Below, piece after piece: positions 16,128-25,045 of a stretch of 64,000 nt of DNA. This stretch comes from Pseudomonas anatoliensis. GTDB lineage: Bacteria > Pseudomonadota > Gammaproteobacteria > Pseudomonadales > Pseudomonadaceae. Both the position numbers and the translations under genes were made by a program. The notes beneath the pieces were generated by a model that was not told the DNA's origin, ran no database searches, and was given only the letters and a program-made list of their open reading frames with translations. Location: contig NZ_JACVHC010000004.1 of assembly GCF_017976235.1 (NCBI RefSeq), positions 542,699 through 606,698 on the forward strand, written 5' to 3'. Each line of letters starts with the position of its first letter. Position 1 is the stretch's first letter.

Positions 16128-17747
16128 TCAGTCCCAGTCTTCGCTGGCCACCCACTCACCCGTCTTCCGGCTAATCTGCAAGAGCCTGTGCTGACCGGTA
16201 CGGGAAAGCAGCTGCACATCAATAAACTTGCTCTTGCGATCCTCGTCGCCCATCCCTCTCATATAAACCACGATCCGCTGGAAGGTATCCATCACCAACT
16301 GGCGCACCTTTTCCCTGGCTGCGTAGTCACCCACAGCTACCAGGGCAGCCAGTTCTGTCCATTGCTCATGCTGCGCTGGCTTACCAGAACCCGCCGCTAC
16401 CGCTAGTTCGTATTCAATGCTCGCCACATTCCTTTCTGCATCAAGCTGCTGCGCCTCCAGCTCGCGAGCTTTACGAACGAAAGAAACCGGCGCGGGGCCG
16501 TCATCATCTGCAAGCAGAGCTGCGGTGACTTTTTCGAGTTGGTTCGAAATTTTTTGTACCGCAGCCCGCGCACCCACCAGTTGATGGCGAAGGCCTTGAC
16601 CATCGTCACCAAGTTGCATCAATCGCTGCAAGTTGAGTCGGTCAGAGCAGAAGTTCAGCAATGCTTTCTCAATCGGGACCACGCTGCACGAACCACCGGA
16701 GCCGCAGCCGTCGTTTCGGCTGTATGACACACAATGCAGGCGGCGATGGCCGTCTGCGAGCGTGCCGTCAGCACGGGCGCGGCTCATATAGTTCTGTCCG
16801 ATGACGGCGGTACCGCAATAGCCGCAGTAAGTCAGGCCGATGCCAGTGATAATCCCTGGAATCTCGCCTTTCATCCTGCGCCGTAATCTTTGGCCACCCA
16901 TGTGCTGCAACTCGGCCCATTCCGTTTCCGACAATAGCCGTGGGTAGTAGTCCTCAAGGACAAACTCCTCACCCTCAACTGTCAGGCTCTTAGCTCCTCG
17001 CAGTGCCTTGAGCTTGATCATCCGGTAGATCTGCAGAGTGGTAATTCCAACGTCGCTGTAACTAAGCCCCTCGTCGTGCAAGATACGAACTGCGCGAGCC
17101 GCCCCCATCCCCTCCAGATACAGTTGCAGAGCTCGACGTACGGTAGCAACTCGCTCAGGAATAAATTCCCATTCGGTACCAGTCCACTTGAGCCACTGAG
17201 GATCTTTGCCGTTGCGGATCTGGCCCCGATAGGTGCCAGCTTGCCAAGCCTCGCATAGTCGCCGGATCGAGGCCTTCACTCGCTTGCTCTTAGTGTCCGA
17301 CTCTTCGTGAGCGCGGATCATGACCAGGAGCGAGTAAACAAGGTCCATCGGCTGGGCCTTCAACCCGGCGCGGTTGTACTCCCGGCCATCACTGGCGGTC
17401 ACTACGGTAATGCCGGCATTGATAATTTGCGCAAGTTGGGCTTGAGCCTGGATCGGCTCAGCACGGCTCAAACGATCCAGCCCTTCCACGACCAGGACTG
17501 AGCCGGACGCGATTCGGCCTTCCTCGATCGCCACCAGGAAAACCCCGAGGGCTCCCTGGGTAACGTGGCGTTGGTGATATGCGGATAGACCTTCGTCACG
17601 CATGGATAGCGATTCGTCGAGCACCAGGCCTTTTTCAGCGGCCCACTTCTGGGCGTACTGCAACTGACGATCGGCGCTACCACCGGTGGACTGTCGAGGG
17701 TCTGAGAAGCGCAAATAGCTGTATACTCGCGCACCGTTTTTAGCCAT
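16128..17747 (-). CDS. Large serine recombinase (phage integrase)
   Basis: A 539-residue protein. The N-terminal resolvase domain has YLRFSDPRQS with catalytic serine about residue 15, and VEGLDRLSR. It is followed by a recombinase domain, a zinc ribbon (CGYCG ... CVSYSRNDGCG) and a coiled coil. It catalyses site-specific integration and, with a directionality factor, excision. It ends at the right prophage boundary, reading away from rimO. The start MAKNGARVYSYL at 17747 fits the family better than the ATG at 17774, three bases from the rimO start. Confidence 0.93.
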   Translation of the reverse strand: MAKNGARVYSYLRFSDPRQSTGGSADRQLQYAQKWAAEKGLVLDESLSMRDEGLSAYHQRHVTQGALGVFLVAIEEGRIASGSVLVVEGLDRLSRAEPIQAQAQLAQIINAGITVVTASDGREYNRAGLKAQPMDLVYSLLVMIRAHEESDTKSKRVKASIRRLCEAWQAGTYRGQIRNGKDPQWLKWTGTEWEFIPERVATVRRALQLYLEGMGAARAVRILHDEGLSYSDVGITTLQIYRMIKLKALRGAKSLTVEGEEFVLEDYYPRLLSETEWAELQHMGGQRLRRRMKGEIPGIITGIGLTYCGYCGTAVIGQNYMSRARADGTLADGHRRLHCVSYSRNDGCGSGGSCSVVPIEKALLNFCSDRLNLQRLMQLGDDGQGLRHQLVGARAAVQKISNQLEKVTAALLADDDGPAPVSFVRKARELEAQQLDAERNVASIEYELAVAAGSGKPAQHEQWTELAALVAVGDYAAREKVRQLVMDTFQRIVVYMRGMGDEDRKSKFIDVQLLSRTGQHRLLQISRKTGEWVASEDWD

Positions 17748-17766
17748 TAGAAAAAAGACCCTGATG

Positions 17767-17832
17767 AGGATCATCCTATGATGACAGTAAAAGCCCCGCG
17801 TGTAGGAATGATATCGTTAGGGTGCCCGAAAG
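17767..17832. other. Predicted right attachment junction inside the 5' end of rimO
   Basis: An AGGAT-C-ATCCT palindrome (17767-17777) abuts the rimO ATG. The first 14 codons of rimO use ATA, TTA, GTA and GGA, unlike the gene body, and encode a segment unlike the usual Pseudomonas N-terminus. Host-like sequence begins around TGCCCGAAAGC (17823-17833). The crossover is therefore placed near 17,820-17,832. The left junction is outside the window. Confidence 0.55.
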
Positions 17833-19106
17833 CTCTGGTCGACTCCGAACGGATCCTGACCCAGCTGCGCATGGAAGGCTATGACGTGGTGTCCACTTAC
17901 CAGGACGCCGACGTCGTGGTGGTCAACACTTGCGGCTTTATCGACTCGGCCAAGGCTGAATCTCTGGAAGTGATCGGCGAAGCGATCAAGGAGAACGGCA
18001 AGGTCATCGTCACCGGCTGCATGGGCGTGGAAGAAGGCAACATCCGCAACGTGCACCCGAGCGTGCTGGCCGTGACCGGTCCGCAGCAGTACGAGCAGGT
18101 AGTCAACGCTGTGCACGACGTCGTGCCGCCGCGCAAAGACCACAACCCGCTGATCGATCTGGTGCCACCGCAAGGCATCAAACTGACCCCGCGCCACTAC
18201 GCCTACCTGAAGATCTCCGAAGGCTGCAACCACAGCTGCAGCTTCTGCATCATCCCGTCGATGCGCGGCAAACTGGTCAGCCGTCCAGTAGGTGACGTGC
18301 TCGACGAAGCCCAGCGTCTGGTCAAATCCGGCGTCAAAGAGCTGCTGGTGATCTCGCAGGACACCAGCGCTTATGGTGTCGACGTGAAATACCGCACCGG
18401 CTTCTGGAACGGCGCGCCGGTGAAAACCCGCATGACCGAACTCTGCGAAGCGCTGAGCACGCTGGGCGTCTGGGTGCGTCTGCACTACGTTTACCCATAC
18501 CCGCACGTCGACGAGCTGATCCCGTTGATGGCCGCCGGCAAGATCCTGCCGTACCTGGACATCCCGTTCCAGCACGCCAGCCCGAAAGTGTTGAAGTCGA
18601 TGAAACGCCCGGCGTTCGAAGACAAGACCCTGGCGCGGATCAAGAACTGGCGCGAAATCTGCCCGGACCTGATCATCCGTTCGACCTTCATTGTTGGCTT
18701 CCCGGGCGAAACCGAAGAAGACTTCCAGTACCTGCTGAACTGGCTGACCGAAGCCCAGCTCGATCGCGTCGGCTGCTTCCAGTACTCGCCGGTTGAAGGC
18801 GCACCGGCCAACGACCTCGATCTGGACATCGTGCCGGACGACGTCAAGCAGGATCGCTGGGATCGCTTCATGGCGCACCAACAAGCCATCAGCTCGGCGC
18901 GCCTGCAACTGCGCATTGGCCGCGAAATCGAAGTGCTGGTGGACGAAGTCGACGAGCAAGGCGCGGTTGGCCGCTGCTTCTTCGATGCCCCGGAAATCGA
19001 TGGCAACGTGTTTATCGATAACGGCAGCAACCTCAAGCCGGGCGACAAGGTCTGGTGCAAAGTGACTGACGCTGACGAATACGACTTGTGGGCTGAGCAG
19101 ATCTAA
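17778..19106 (+). CDS. rimO: Ribosomal protein uS12 methylthiotransferase RimO
   Basis: A 442-residue radical SAM methylthiotransferase that adds a methylthio group to the conserved Asp of ribosomal protein uS12. Visible parts: N-terminal MTTase domain with cluster cysteines (SLGCPK, NTCGF, TGCMG), radical SAM motif CNHSCSFC, and C-terminal TRAM domain. The reading frame is intact, but the first ~14 residues and the ribosome site (TGAGGA) appear to come from the prophage. TATACT at 17722-17727, within the integrase gene, is a possible -10 for its promoter. Confidence 0.95.
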   Translation: MMTVKAPRVGMISLGCPKALVDSERILTQLRMEGYDVVSTYQDADVVVVNTCGFIDSAKAESLEVIGEAIKENGKVIVTGCMGVEEGNIRNVHPSVLAVTGPQQYEQVVNAVHDVVPPRKDHNPLIDLVPPQGIKLTPRHYAYLKISEGCNHSCSFCIIPSMRGKLVSRPVGDVLDEAQRLVKSGVKELLVISQDTSAYGVDVKYRTGFWNGAPVKTRMTELCEALSTLGVWVRLHYVYPYPHVDELIPLMAAGKILPYLDIPFQHASPKVLKSMKRPAFEDKTLARIKNWREICPDLIIRSTFIVGFPGETEEDFQYLLNWLTEAQLDRVGCFQYSPVEGAPANDLDLDIVPDDVKQDRWDRFMAHQQAISSARLQLRIGREIEVLVDEVDEQGAVGRCFFDAPEIDGNVFIDNGSNLKPGDKVWCKVTDADEYDLWAEQI

Positions 19107-19119
19107 CCCCGCACACCAC

Positions 19120-19198
19120 TGTAGGAGCTGCCGCAGGCTGCGATCTATTGATCTTGTTTTTTAAAATCAAAAGATCGCAGCCTTCGGCAGCTCCTACA
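19120..19198. repeat. REP-type inverted pair (TGTAGGAGCTGCC family)
   Basis: Two near-identical copies of a repeat reading TGTAGGAGCTGCC(G/A)... face each other across a short AT-rich spacer, forming a long hairpin. Further members occur at 22159, 23041 and 41446. Pairs like this are typical of REPIN-like elements in fluorescent pseudomonads. Confidence 0.9.
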
Positions 19199-19218
19199 GG
19201 ATTTTTTCGCCGCGTCAG

Positions 19219-19256
19219 AAAGCCCCGCTCTTTTCTTGAAGATGCGGGGCTTTTTT
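19219..19256 (+). terminator. Rho-independent terminator after rimO
   Basis: The stem AAAGCCCCGC / GCGGGGCTTT with a 15-base loop is followed by TTTTTT. Confidence 0.85.
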
Positions 19257-19313
19257 ACGGCTATCGTTTACCGGGGGACGGACTCCCTTGAAACGGACAA
19301 GAGGCAAACGCGC

Positions 19314-19787
19314 ATGCGTCACCATTCGGTCATCCACACGCCGAAACTCAGCGATTATCAGGAACTGACCCGGGTCTGGGAGGCCTCGGTCCGCGCGACC
19401 CATGATTTTCTGCCGGACAGCTATATAGAGCTGCTGCGCAATCTTGTGCTCACTCGCTACCTCGACGCGGTAATGCTTATCTGCACCAAGGACAGCCACC
19501 AGCGCATCACCGGGTTCGCCGGCGTTGCAGCGGGCAAGATAGAAATGCTGTTTATTGACCCCGCGCATCGCGGTCAAGGCCTGGGCAAGCGATTATTGCG
19601 TTACGCCATGGAGCACCTGAACGCCGATGAACTGGACGTCAACGAACAGAACCCGCAGGCGCTGGGGTTTTACTTCAAGCAGGGTTTCGAAGTGATCGGA
19701 CGTTCGGAGGTCGATGGCATGGGCCAGCCGTATCCGTTGCTGCATATGCGCTTGCGCCAGACCGAGCAACGCTCAGGTAACGGCTGA
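19314..19787 (+). CDS. GNAT-family N-acetyltransferase (YjaB-like)
   Basis: A 157-residue GNAT enzyme that should transfer an acetyl group from acetyl-CoA to an amine. The acetyl-CoA loop is seen in IDPAHRGQGLGKRLL, and the C-terminal DVNEQNPQALGFYFKQGF and SEVDGMGQPYPLLHM closely recall E. coli YjaB. AGAGG upstream supports the start at 19314 rather than an upstream ATG inside the rimO terminator. Substrate unknown. Confidence 0.85.
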   Translation: MRHHSVIHTPKLSDYQELTRVWEASVRATHDFLPDSYIELLRNLVLTRYLDAVMLICTKDSHQRITGFAGVAAGKIEMLFIDPAHRGQGLGKRLLRYAMEHLNADELDVNEQNPQALGFYFKQGFEVIGRSEVDGMGQPYPLLHMRLRQTEQRSGNG

Positions 19788-19800
19788 CACAATATAGATC

Positions 19801-19891
19801 CTTGTGGGAGCTGGCTTGCCAGCGATGCAGACGCCGCGGTCTGGCAAATACATCGAGGTGATGCTATCGCTGGCAAGCCAGCTCCCACAAG
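19801..19891. repeat. REP-type inverted pair (TGTGGGAGCTGGC family)
   Basis: CTTGTGGGAGCTGGCTTGCC at the left end and its inverse at the right end are separated by about 40 bp. This is a second, distinct REP family, seen once in the window. Confidence 0.9.
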
Positions 19892-19975
19892 TAATGCGAA
19901 CGCACCGAAATGGAACCGGGCTTAACCGGCGCCACACAGGTACAATGCCCACCCCTTTTTTGTTACGGCCCTGTC

Positions 19976-20686
19976 ATGACTGACCCGATTCGCCTCTCCA
20001 AACGCCTCATCGAACTGGTCGGTTGCTCCCGCCGGGAGGCCGAGCTGTTCATTGAGGGCGGCTGGGTCACCGTGGACGGCGAAGTCATCGACGAGCCGCA
20101 ATTCAAGGTCGAAGGCCAAAAGGTCGAGCTCGACAAAGACGCCAAGGCCACCGCGCCTGAGCCAGTCACTATTCTGCTCAACGTCCCGGCCGGCATGGAT
20201 ACCGACAGTGCAATGCAGCTGATCAGCGCCGAAACCCTGAGCGAAGAACACCGCTACGGCAAACGCCCGTTGCGCGGGCACTTCCTGCGCCTGAGCACCA
20301 GCGCCGACCTGCAGGCCAATGCCAGCGGTCTGCTGGTATTCACCCAGGACTGGAAAATCCTGCGCAAGCTCACCGCCGACTCCGCCAAGATCGAGCAGGA
20401 ATACGTGGTTGAAGTAGAGGGCGATATGGTCGCTCACGGCCTCAACCGCCTGACCCACGGCCTCACCCACAAGGGCAAGGAGTTGCCGGCGGTCAAAGCC
20501 AGTTGGCAGAACGAAAACCGCCTGCGCTTCGCCATGAAAAACCCGCAGCCGGGGATCATTGCCCAGCTCTGCCAGGCCGTTGGCTTGAAAGTCATCAGCG
20601 TGCGCCGCATCCGTATTGGCGGTGTGTCCATCGGCAAGGTGCCAGTCGGCCAATGGCGCTACATGTCCGGCAAAGAGAAGTTCTGA
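19976..20686 (+). CDS. RluF-like rRNA pseudouridine synthase, variant active-site motif
   Basis: A 236-residue protein with an N-terminal S4 RNA-binding domain (RLSKRLIELVGCSRREAELF) and a RsuA/RluB/E/F-type catalytic domain. The usual RLDxxTSGLL motif reads SADLQANASGLL, so the catalytic Asp is kept but the Arg-Leu before it is not. The C-terminal VGLKVISVRRIRIGGVSIG is typical of the family. The start at 19976 follows family length. Target rRNA position not determined. Confidence 0.85.
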   Translation: MTDPIRLSKRLIELVGCSRREAELFIEGGWVTVDGEVIDEPQFKVEGQKVELDKDAKATAPEPVTILLNVPAGMDTDSAMQLISAETLSEEHRYGKRPLRGHFLRLSTSADLQANASGLLVFTQDWKILRKLTADSAKIEQEYVVEVEGDMVAHGLNRLTHGLTHKGKELPAVKASWQNENRLRFAMKNPQPGIIAQLCQAVGLKVISVRRIRIGGVSIGKVPVGQWRYMSGKEKF

Positions 20687-20761
20687 CGACTCTGTTTTGC
20701 CGCCCCACATTTTCGGCAGCGCCCCGCGCGATGCCCACAGCGAGAGATCAGGATTGCCCAC

Positions 20762-21232
20762 ATGATTCATAACGACGTATTGCGCAGCGTGCGCTACATG
20801 CTCGACATCAGCGACAAGAAAGTCATTGAAATCACCAAGACCGGCGGCATGGAAATCGCCCTCGAAGACCTGGTGAAATACCTCGACAAGAAAGAAGAAG
20901 ACGAAGAAGGCTTCGTGCGCTGCCCGGACGAAGTCATCGCGCACTTCCTCGACGGTCTGGTGATCTTCAAACGTGGCAAGGACGAAAGCCGTCCGCCACA
21001 GCCGATCGAAGTGCCGGTGACCAACAACATCATTCTGAAAAAGCTGCGCGTGGCCTTCGAACTGAAAGAAGACGACATGCACGCAATCCTCAAGGCTGCC
21101 GAGTTCCCGGTGTCCAAGCCTGAGCTGAGCGCACTGTTCCGCAAGGTTGGCCACACCAACTACCGCCCATGTGGCGATCAACTGCTGCGCAACTTCCTCA
21201 AGGGCCTGACCCTGCGCGTTCGCCCGCAGTAA
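20762..21232 (+). CDS. DUF1456 family protein (YehS-like)
   Basis: A 156-residue protein made of two DUF1456 repeats (VLRSVRYMLDISDKKVIEI and the related ILKKLRVAFELKEDDMHAI), each followed by an acidic linker. It matches the E. coli YehS family in length and pattern; the function is not established. Confidence 0.9.
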   Translation: MIHNDVLRSVRYMLDISDKKVIEITKTGGMEIALEDLVKYLDKKEEDEEGFVRCPDEVIAHFLDGLVIFKRGKDESRPPQPIEVPVTNNIILKKLRVAFELKEDDMHAILKAAEFPVSKPELSALFRKVGHTNYRPCGDQLLRNFLKGLTLRVRPQ

Positions 21233-21368
21233 GCCCCGCCAGCCTTGAGCCGCCCGGGAGGCGGCTTGAGGCTCGGCTGTATGAATCCTCATTCCTCGCA
21301 AAAATAGTGGCTCCGCTTTTCGTGGCTGACGACTAGGGTGTATTGATCCCTAGCACTCAGGATTCGCC

Positions 21369-22139
21369 ATGCACCCATACTTTTCCCTGCAAGGCCGCAC
21401 CGCTCTGGTGACCGGCGGCACTCGTGGTATCGGCAAAATGATCGCCAAGGCCTTTGTCGAGGCCGGCGCCCGGGTTTTCGTCTGCGCCCGGGATGCCGAG
21501 GCCTGTCATCAAACGGCCGAAGAACTCGGCGCGTTGGGCACATGCCACGGCGTGGCAGCGAATCTGGCGACTGAAGAAGGCGTTCAGGAACTGGCCGCTC
21601 GATTGGCCGAGCAGATCACTCACCTGGATATTCTGGTGAACAACGCCGGCACCACCTGGGGCGCGCCGCTGGAGAGCTACCCGGTCAAGGGCTGGGAGAA
21701 AGTCATGCAGCTCAACGTGACGTCGGTGTTCAGTTGCATCCAGCAGTTTCTGCCGCTATTGCGCCAGGCCGGCTCAGCGGCGAATCCGGCGCGGATCATC
21801 AATATCGGATCGGTGGCGGGGATTTCTTCCTTCGGCGAGCAGGCCTATGCCTATGGGCCAAGCAAGGCTGCCTTGCATCAGTTGTCACGGATTCTGGCCC
21901 GCGAACTGGTGAGCCAGCACATCAACGTCAACGTGATCGCACCGGGCCGATTCCCGAGCAAGATGACCCAGCATATTGGCAATGATCAGCAAGCATTGGC
22001 CGAAGACACGGCGCTGATTCCGATGAAACGTTGGGGGCGCGAAGAAGAAATGGCAGCGCTGGCGATCAGTCTGGCGAGCACGGCCGGGGCGTACATGACC
22101 GGGAATATCATTCCGCTGGATGGTGGGTTCAGCCTCTGA
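21369..22139 (+). CDS. rhlG: Short-chain dehydrogenase/reductase RhlG
   Basis: A 256-residue SDR with an NADP-binding TGGTRGIG motif, NNAG, the catalytic YGPSK and a Ser in INIGSVAG. Long stretches agree with P. aeruginosa RhlG (MHPYFSLQGR, ESYPVKGWEKVMQLNVTSVF, ELVSQHINVNVIAPGRFPS). RhlG is an NADPH-dependent beta-ketoacyl reductase first linked to rhamnolipid precursors. No rhamnolipid genes lie nearby. Confidence 0.9.
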   Translation: MHPYFSLQGRTALVTGGTRGIGKMIAKAFVEAGARVFVCARDAEACHQTAEELGALGTCHGVAANLATEEGVQELAARLAEQITHLDILVNNAGTTWGAPLESYPVKGWEKVMQLNVTSVFSCIQQFLPLLRQAGSAANPARIINIGSVAGISSFGEQAYAYGPSKAALHQLSRILARELVSQHINVNVIAPGRFPSKMTQHIGNDQQALAEDTALIPMKRWGREEEMAALAISLASTAGAYMTGNIIPLDGGFSL

Positions 22140-22158
22140 AATCGGCGTAGCCGATTGG

Positions 22159-22240
22159 AAAAGATCGCAGCCTTCGGCAGCTCCTACACAGGATCGGCGA
22201 ACATCCTGTAGGAGCTGCCGAAGGCTGCGATCTTTTGATC
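22159..22240. repeat. REP-type inverted pair (TGTAGGAGCTGCC family)
   Basis: AAAAGATCGCAGCC... reads toward TCCTACA, then TGTAGGAGCTGCCGAAGGC reads away, a tail-to-tail pair. It lies between rhlG and trmO. Confidence 0.9.
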
Positions 22241-22283
22241 TTTAGGGCATCATTCCCACCCTACCCCGTCTCGACCTCAAACC

Positions 22284-22982
22284 ATGACTTACAGCGTCTC
22301 CCCCATCGGCTTTGTCCGCTCCTGCTTCAAGGAGAAGTTCGCCATCCCGCGCCAACCGCAATTGGCGCCCGCCGCCCGTGGCGTGCTGGAACTGGTGCCG
22401 CCGTTCGATCAGGGTGACGCCGTGCAGGGTCTGGAACAGGTCAGTCACGTCTGGCTGCTGTTCCTGTTCCATCAGGCTCTGGAAGAAAAACCGCGCTTGA
22501 AAGTGCGCCCTCCCCGGCTCGGCGGCAACAAATCCATGGGCGTGTTCGCCACTCGCGCCACCCATCGTCCGAATGGCATTGGCCAATCCGTGGTGAAACT
22601 GGACAAGGTCGAAGCCAATCGCCTGTTCATCTCCGGTATCGATCTGCTCGACGGCACGCCGGTTCTCGACATCAAACCTTACGTGCCTTACGCCGACATC
22701 ATCCCCGACGCCTCCAACAGCATCGCCAGCGCTGCGCCGCAACTGATTGACGTGCAGTGGACGGACACCGCGCTGCAACAAGCGCACACACACGCACAGC
22801 GCCTGGCCGAGCCGTTGGTTGAGTTGATCGAGCAGTGTCTGGCGCAGGATCCGCGCCCGGCGTATCAGACGCCAGCGCCGGAACGTGAATACGGCGCACA
22901 ATTCTGGGATCTGGACGTGCGCTGGCATTACCCGGTGCCGGAGCAGATTCGCGTCCTCGAAGTCATCCCCGCCAACGCGTAA
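22284..22982 (+). CDS. trmO: tRNA (N6-threonylcarbamoyl-A37)-N6-methyltransferase TrmO
   Basis: A 232-residue TsaA/TrmO protein. The N-terminal TrmO beta-barrel (SPIGFVRSCFKEKFAIPRQP, LEQVSHVWLLFLFH) binds SAM, with the conserved TRATHRPNGIGQSVVKL and VLDIKPYVPYAD. It methylates t6A37 in tRNA-Thr to m6t6A, tuning decoding. A terminator follows directly. Confidence 0.93.
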   Translation: MTYSVSPIGFVRSCFKEKFAIPRQPQLAPAARGVLELVPPFDQGDAVQGLEQVSHVWLLFLFHQALEEKPRLKVRPPRLGGNKSMGVFATRATHRPNGIGQSVVKLDKVEANRLFISGIDLLDGTPVLDIKPYVPYADIIPDASNSIASAAPQLIDVQWTDTALQQAHTHAQRLAEPLVELIEQCLAQDPRPAYQTPAPEREYGAQFWDLDVRWHYPVPEQIRVLEVIPANA

Positions 22983-22996
22983 GCCCCGAAAACCAA

Positions 22997-23034
22997 AAAG
23001 CCCGCGCTGCCTTTTCGGGCAACGCGGGCTTTTG
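22997..23034 (+). terminator. Rho-independent terminator after trmO
   Basis: AAAAGCCCGCG ... CGCGGGCTTTT hairpin, usable in both directions. Confidence 0.85.
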
Positions 23035-23040
23035 CTTTGT

Positions 23041-23125
23041 GTAGGAGCTGCCGAAGGCTGCAATCTTTTGATCTTGTTTTTAATGGATCAAGATCAACAG
23101 ATCGCAGCCTTCGGCAGCTCCTACA
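23041..23125. repeat. REP-type inverted pair (TGTAGGAGCTGCC family)
   Basis: GTAGGAGCTGCCGAAGGCTG at the left and its inverse at the right enclose a short spacer with a second small dyad (GATCTTG / CAAGATC). Confidence 0.9.
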
Positions 23126-23145
23126 AGGAAATGTTTCAGGCATGA

Positions 23146-23183
23146 AAAAGCCCCCATTACCTGTGCAGGCAATGGGGGCTTTT
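23146..23183 (-). terminator. Rho-independent terminator of fpr
   Basis: AAAAGCCCCCATT ... AATGGGGGCTTTT, just downstream of the fpr stop. Confidence 0.85.
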
Positions 23184-23192
23184 CAGTGGTGC

Positions 23193-23972
23193 TTACTTCT
23201 CGACGAACGCACGCTCGATCAGGTAATCACCCGGCTCGCGCATGCGCGGCGAGACTTTAAGGCCGAAGCTGTTCAACACTTCACTGGTCTCGTCGAGCAT
23301 GCTCGGGCTACCGCACAGCATGGCGCGGTCGTCCTGCGGGTTGATCGGCGGCAGGCCGATGTCGCTGAACAGCTTGCCGCTGCGCATCAGGTCGGTCAGG
23401 CGGCCTTCGTTCTCGAACGGTTCGCGGGTCACGGTTGGGTAGTAGATCAGCTTGTCGCGCAGCGCTTCGCCGAAGAACTCGTTCTGCGGCAGGTGCTCGG
23501 TGATGAATTCGCGGTAGGCGACTTCATTCACATAGCGAACGCCGTGGCACAGGATCACTTTTTCGAAACGCTCGTAGGTTTCAGGGTCCTGGATCACGCT
23601 CATGAACGGCGCCAGACCGGTGCCGGTGCTGAGCAGGTAAAGGTGTTTGCCAGGTTTCAGGTCATCCAGTACCAGCGTGCCCGTAGGCTTTTTGCTGATG
23701 ATGATCTCGTCGCCTTCCTTCAGGTGCTGCAACTGCGAAGTCAGCGGGCCATCAGGCACCTTGATGCTGAAGAACTCCAGATGCTCTTCCCAGTTCGGGC
23801 TGGCGATCGAGTAAGCGCGCATAAGCGGGCGGCCATTTGGTTGTTGCAGGCCGATCATCACGAACTGCCCGTTCTCGAAGCGCAGGCCCGGGTCGCGGGT
23901 GCACTTGAAGCTGAACAGGGTATCGTTCCAGTGATGAACACTGAGGACACGCTCGTGGTTCATGTTGCTCAT
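23193..23972 (-). CDS. fpr: Ferredoxin--NADP+ reductase Fpr
   Basis: A 259-residue FAD enzyme exchanging electrons between NADPH and ferredoxin/flavodoxin, linked to oxidative stress defence. FAD-binding motif RAYSIASP, NADP site GTGLAPFMSVI and the C-terminal GDYLIERAFVEK are typical of subclass I bacterial FNR. The start at 23972 gives the usual length. It is divergent from finR, whose product activates fpr in P. putida. Confidence 0.95.
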   Translation of the reverse strand: MSNMNHERVLSVHHWNDTLFSFKCTRDPGLRFENGQFVMIGLQQPNGRPLMRAYSIASPNWEEHLEFFSIKVPDGPLTSQLQHLKEGDEIIISKKPTGTLVLDDLKPGKHLYLLSTGTGLAPFMSVIQDPETYERFEKVILCHGVRYVNEVAYREFITEHLPQNEFFGEALRDKLIYYPTVTREPFENEGRLTDLMRSGKLFSDIGLPPINPQDDRAMLCGSPSMLDETSEVLNSFGLKVSPRMREPGDYLIERAFVEK

Positions 23973-24118
23973 GTACGTTTGACTCCTGGATATTGGGTCT
24001 GCGCGTCTCTTGAAGCCAATGATGGCAGGCCGACGGTGCGCAATTGCATCGCATTCTAATAGCGACGACAATATCTGTTAACTGGATTATTAAGATAAGG
24101 GTTATCGGTTATATCGAT

Positions 24119-25045
24119 ATGCGATTTACTCTCCGTCAACTGCAAGTCTTCGTCGCCGTCGCCCAGCAGGAAAGCGTGTCCCGTGCTGCGGGTCTGCTCA
24201 ACCTTTCACAATCGGCGGCGAGCACCTCGATCACCGAACTGGAGCGCCAGTCCAGCTGCCAGCTGTTCGACCGCGCCGGTAAACGGCTGAGCCTCAACGC
24301 CCTCGGCAAACAGCTGTTGCCGCAAGCGGTGGCCCTGCTCGATCAAGCCAAGGAGATCGAAGACCTGCTCAACGGCAAGTCCGGTTTCGGCTCGCTGGCC
24401 GTCGGCGCGACGCTGACCATCGGCAATTACTTGGCGACCCTGCTGATCGGCAGCTTCATGCAGCGCCATCCGGAAAGCCAGGTGAAGCTGCACGTTCAGA
24501 ACACCGCTAACATCGTGCAACAGGTCGCTCACTATGAAATTGATCTGGGTCTAATCGAAGGCGATTGCAGCCATCCGGACATCGAAGTGCAGAGCTGGGT
24601 CGAGGATGAACTGGTGGTGTTCTGCGCGCCGCAGCATCCACTGGCCAAACGCGGCAGCGCGAGCATGGAAGAGTTGACGCACGAGGCGTGGATTCTGCGC
24701 GAACAAGGCTCCGGCACGCGCCTGACGTTTGATCAGGCCATGCGTCACCATCGCAGCGCGCTGAATATCCGACTTGAGCTGGAACACACCGAAGCGATCA
24801 AACGCGCGGTGGAATCGGGGCTGGGGATTGGCTGCATCTCACGGCTGGCGCTGCGTGATGCATTCCGGCGCGGCAGCCTGGTGGCGGTGGAGACGCCAGA
24901 TATGGATCTGGCGCGGCAGTTCTACTTCATCTGGCACAAACAGAAGTACCAGACCTCGGCCATGCGCGAGTTTCTCGAACTGTGCCGCGCTTTCACCGCC
25001 GGGGTTCAGCGCAGCGACGAGATCGTTCTGCCGACTATCGCTTAA
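24119..25045 (+). CDS. finR: LysR-type regulator FinR
   Basis: A 308-residue LysR regulator: N-terminal HTH (RQLQVFVAVAQQESVSRAAG) and a periplasmic-binding-like effector domain. The divergent placement against fpr matches Pseudomonas FinR, the activator of fpr under oxidative stress. The 146-bp intergenic region should hold its binding site, although no clear T-N11-A motif was assigned. The start at 24119 follows family length. Confidence 0.88.
   Translation: MRFTLRQLQVFVAVAQQESVSRAAGLLNLSQSAASTSITELERQSSCQLFDRAGKRLSLNALGKQLLPQAVALLDQAKEIEDLLNGKSGFGSLAVGATLTIGNYLATLLIGSFMQRHPESQVKLHVQNTANIVQQVAHYEIDLGLIEGDCSHPDIEVQSWVEDELVVFCAPQHPLAKRGSASMEELTHEAWILREQGSGTRLTFDQAMRHHRSALNIRLELEHTEAIKRAVESGLGIGCISRLALRDAFRRGSLVAVETPDMDLARQFYFIWHKQKYQTSAMREFLELCRAFTAGVQRSDEIVLPTIA

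Larger units (their letters stand above)
1..17831. mobile_element. P2-type (HP1/K139-like) prophage, right part; left end outside window
   Basis: The block contains a P2-order head module, DUF2586/DUF2597-type sheath and tube, an Ogr-like activator, Cro and CI repressors, and a large serine integrase at its right end. The right boundary is placed near codons 13-18 of rimO, where codon use changes abruptly. The left attachment site, baseplate, fibres and endolysin are not in the window. The capsid, terminase and portal genes look intact, so the element may be inducible, but completeness cannot be judged here. Confidence 0.9.

Noticed and set aside
17700-17832. tRNA gene as the prophage attachment site
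   Set aside because: No tRNA cloverleaf is present; a serine integrase ending within the 5' part of rimO fits better.
19922-21301. 459-codon leftward open frame opposite the pseudouridine synthase and DUF1456 genes
   Set aside because: Antisense shadow across two well-supported genes.
19120-23125. CRISPR-like array formed by repeated GTAGGAGCTGCC units
   Set aside because: Units occur as isolated inverted pairs with irregular spacing between genes, typical of REP elements, with no spacer array or cas genes.
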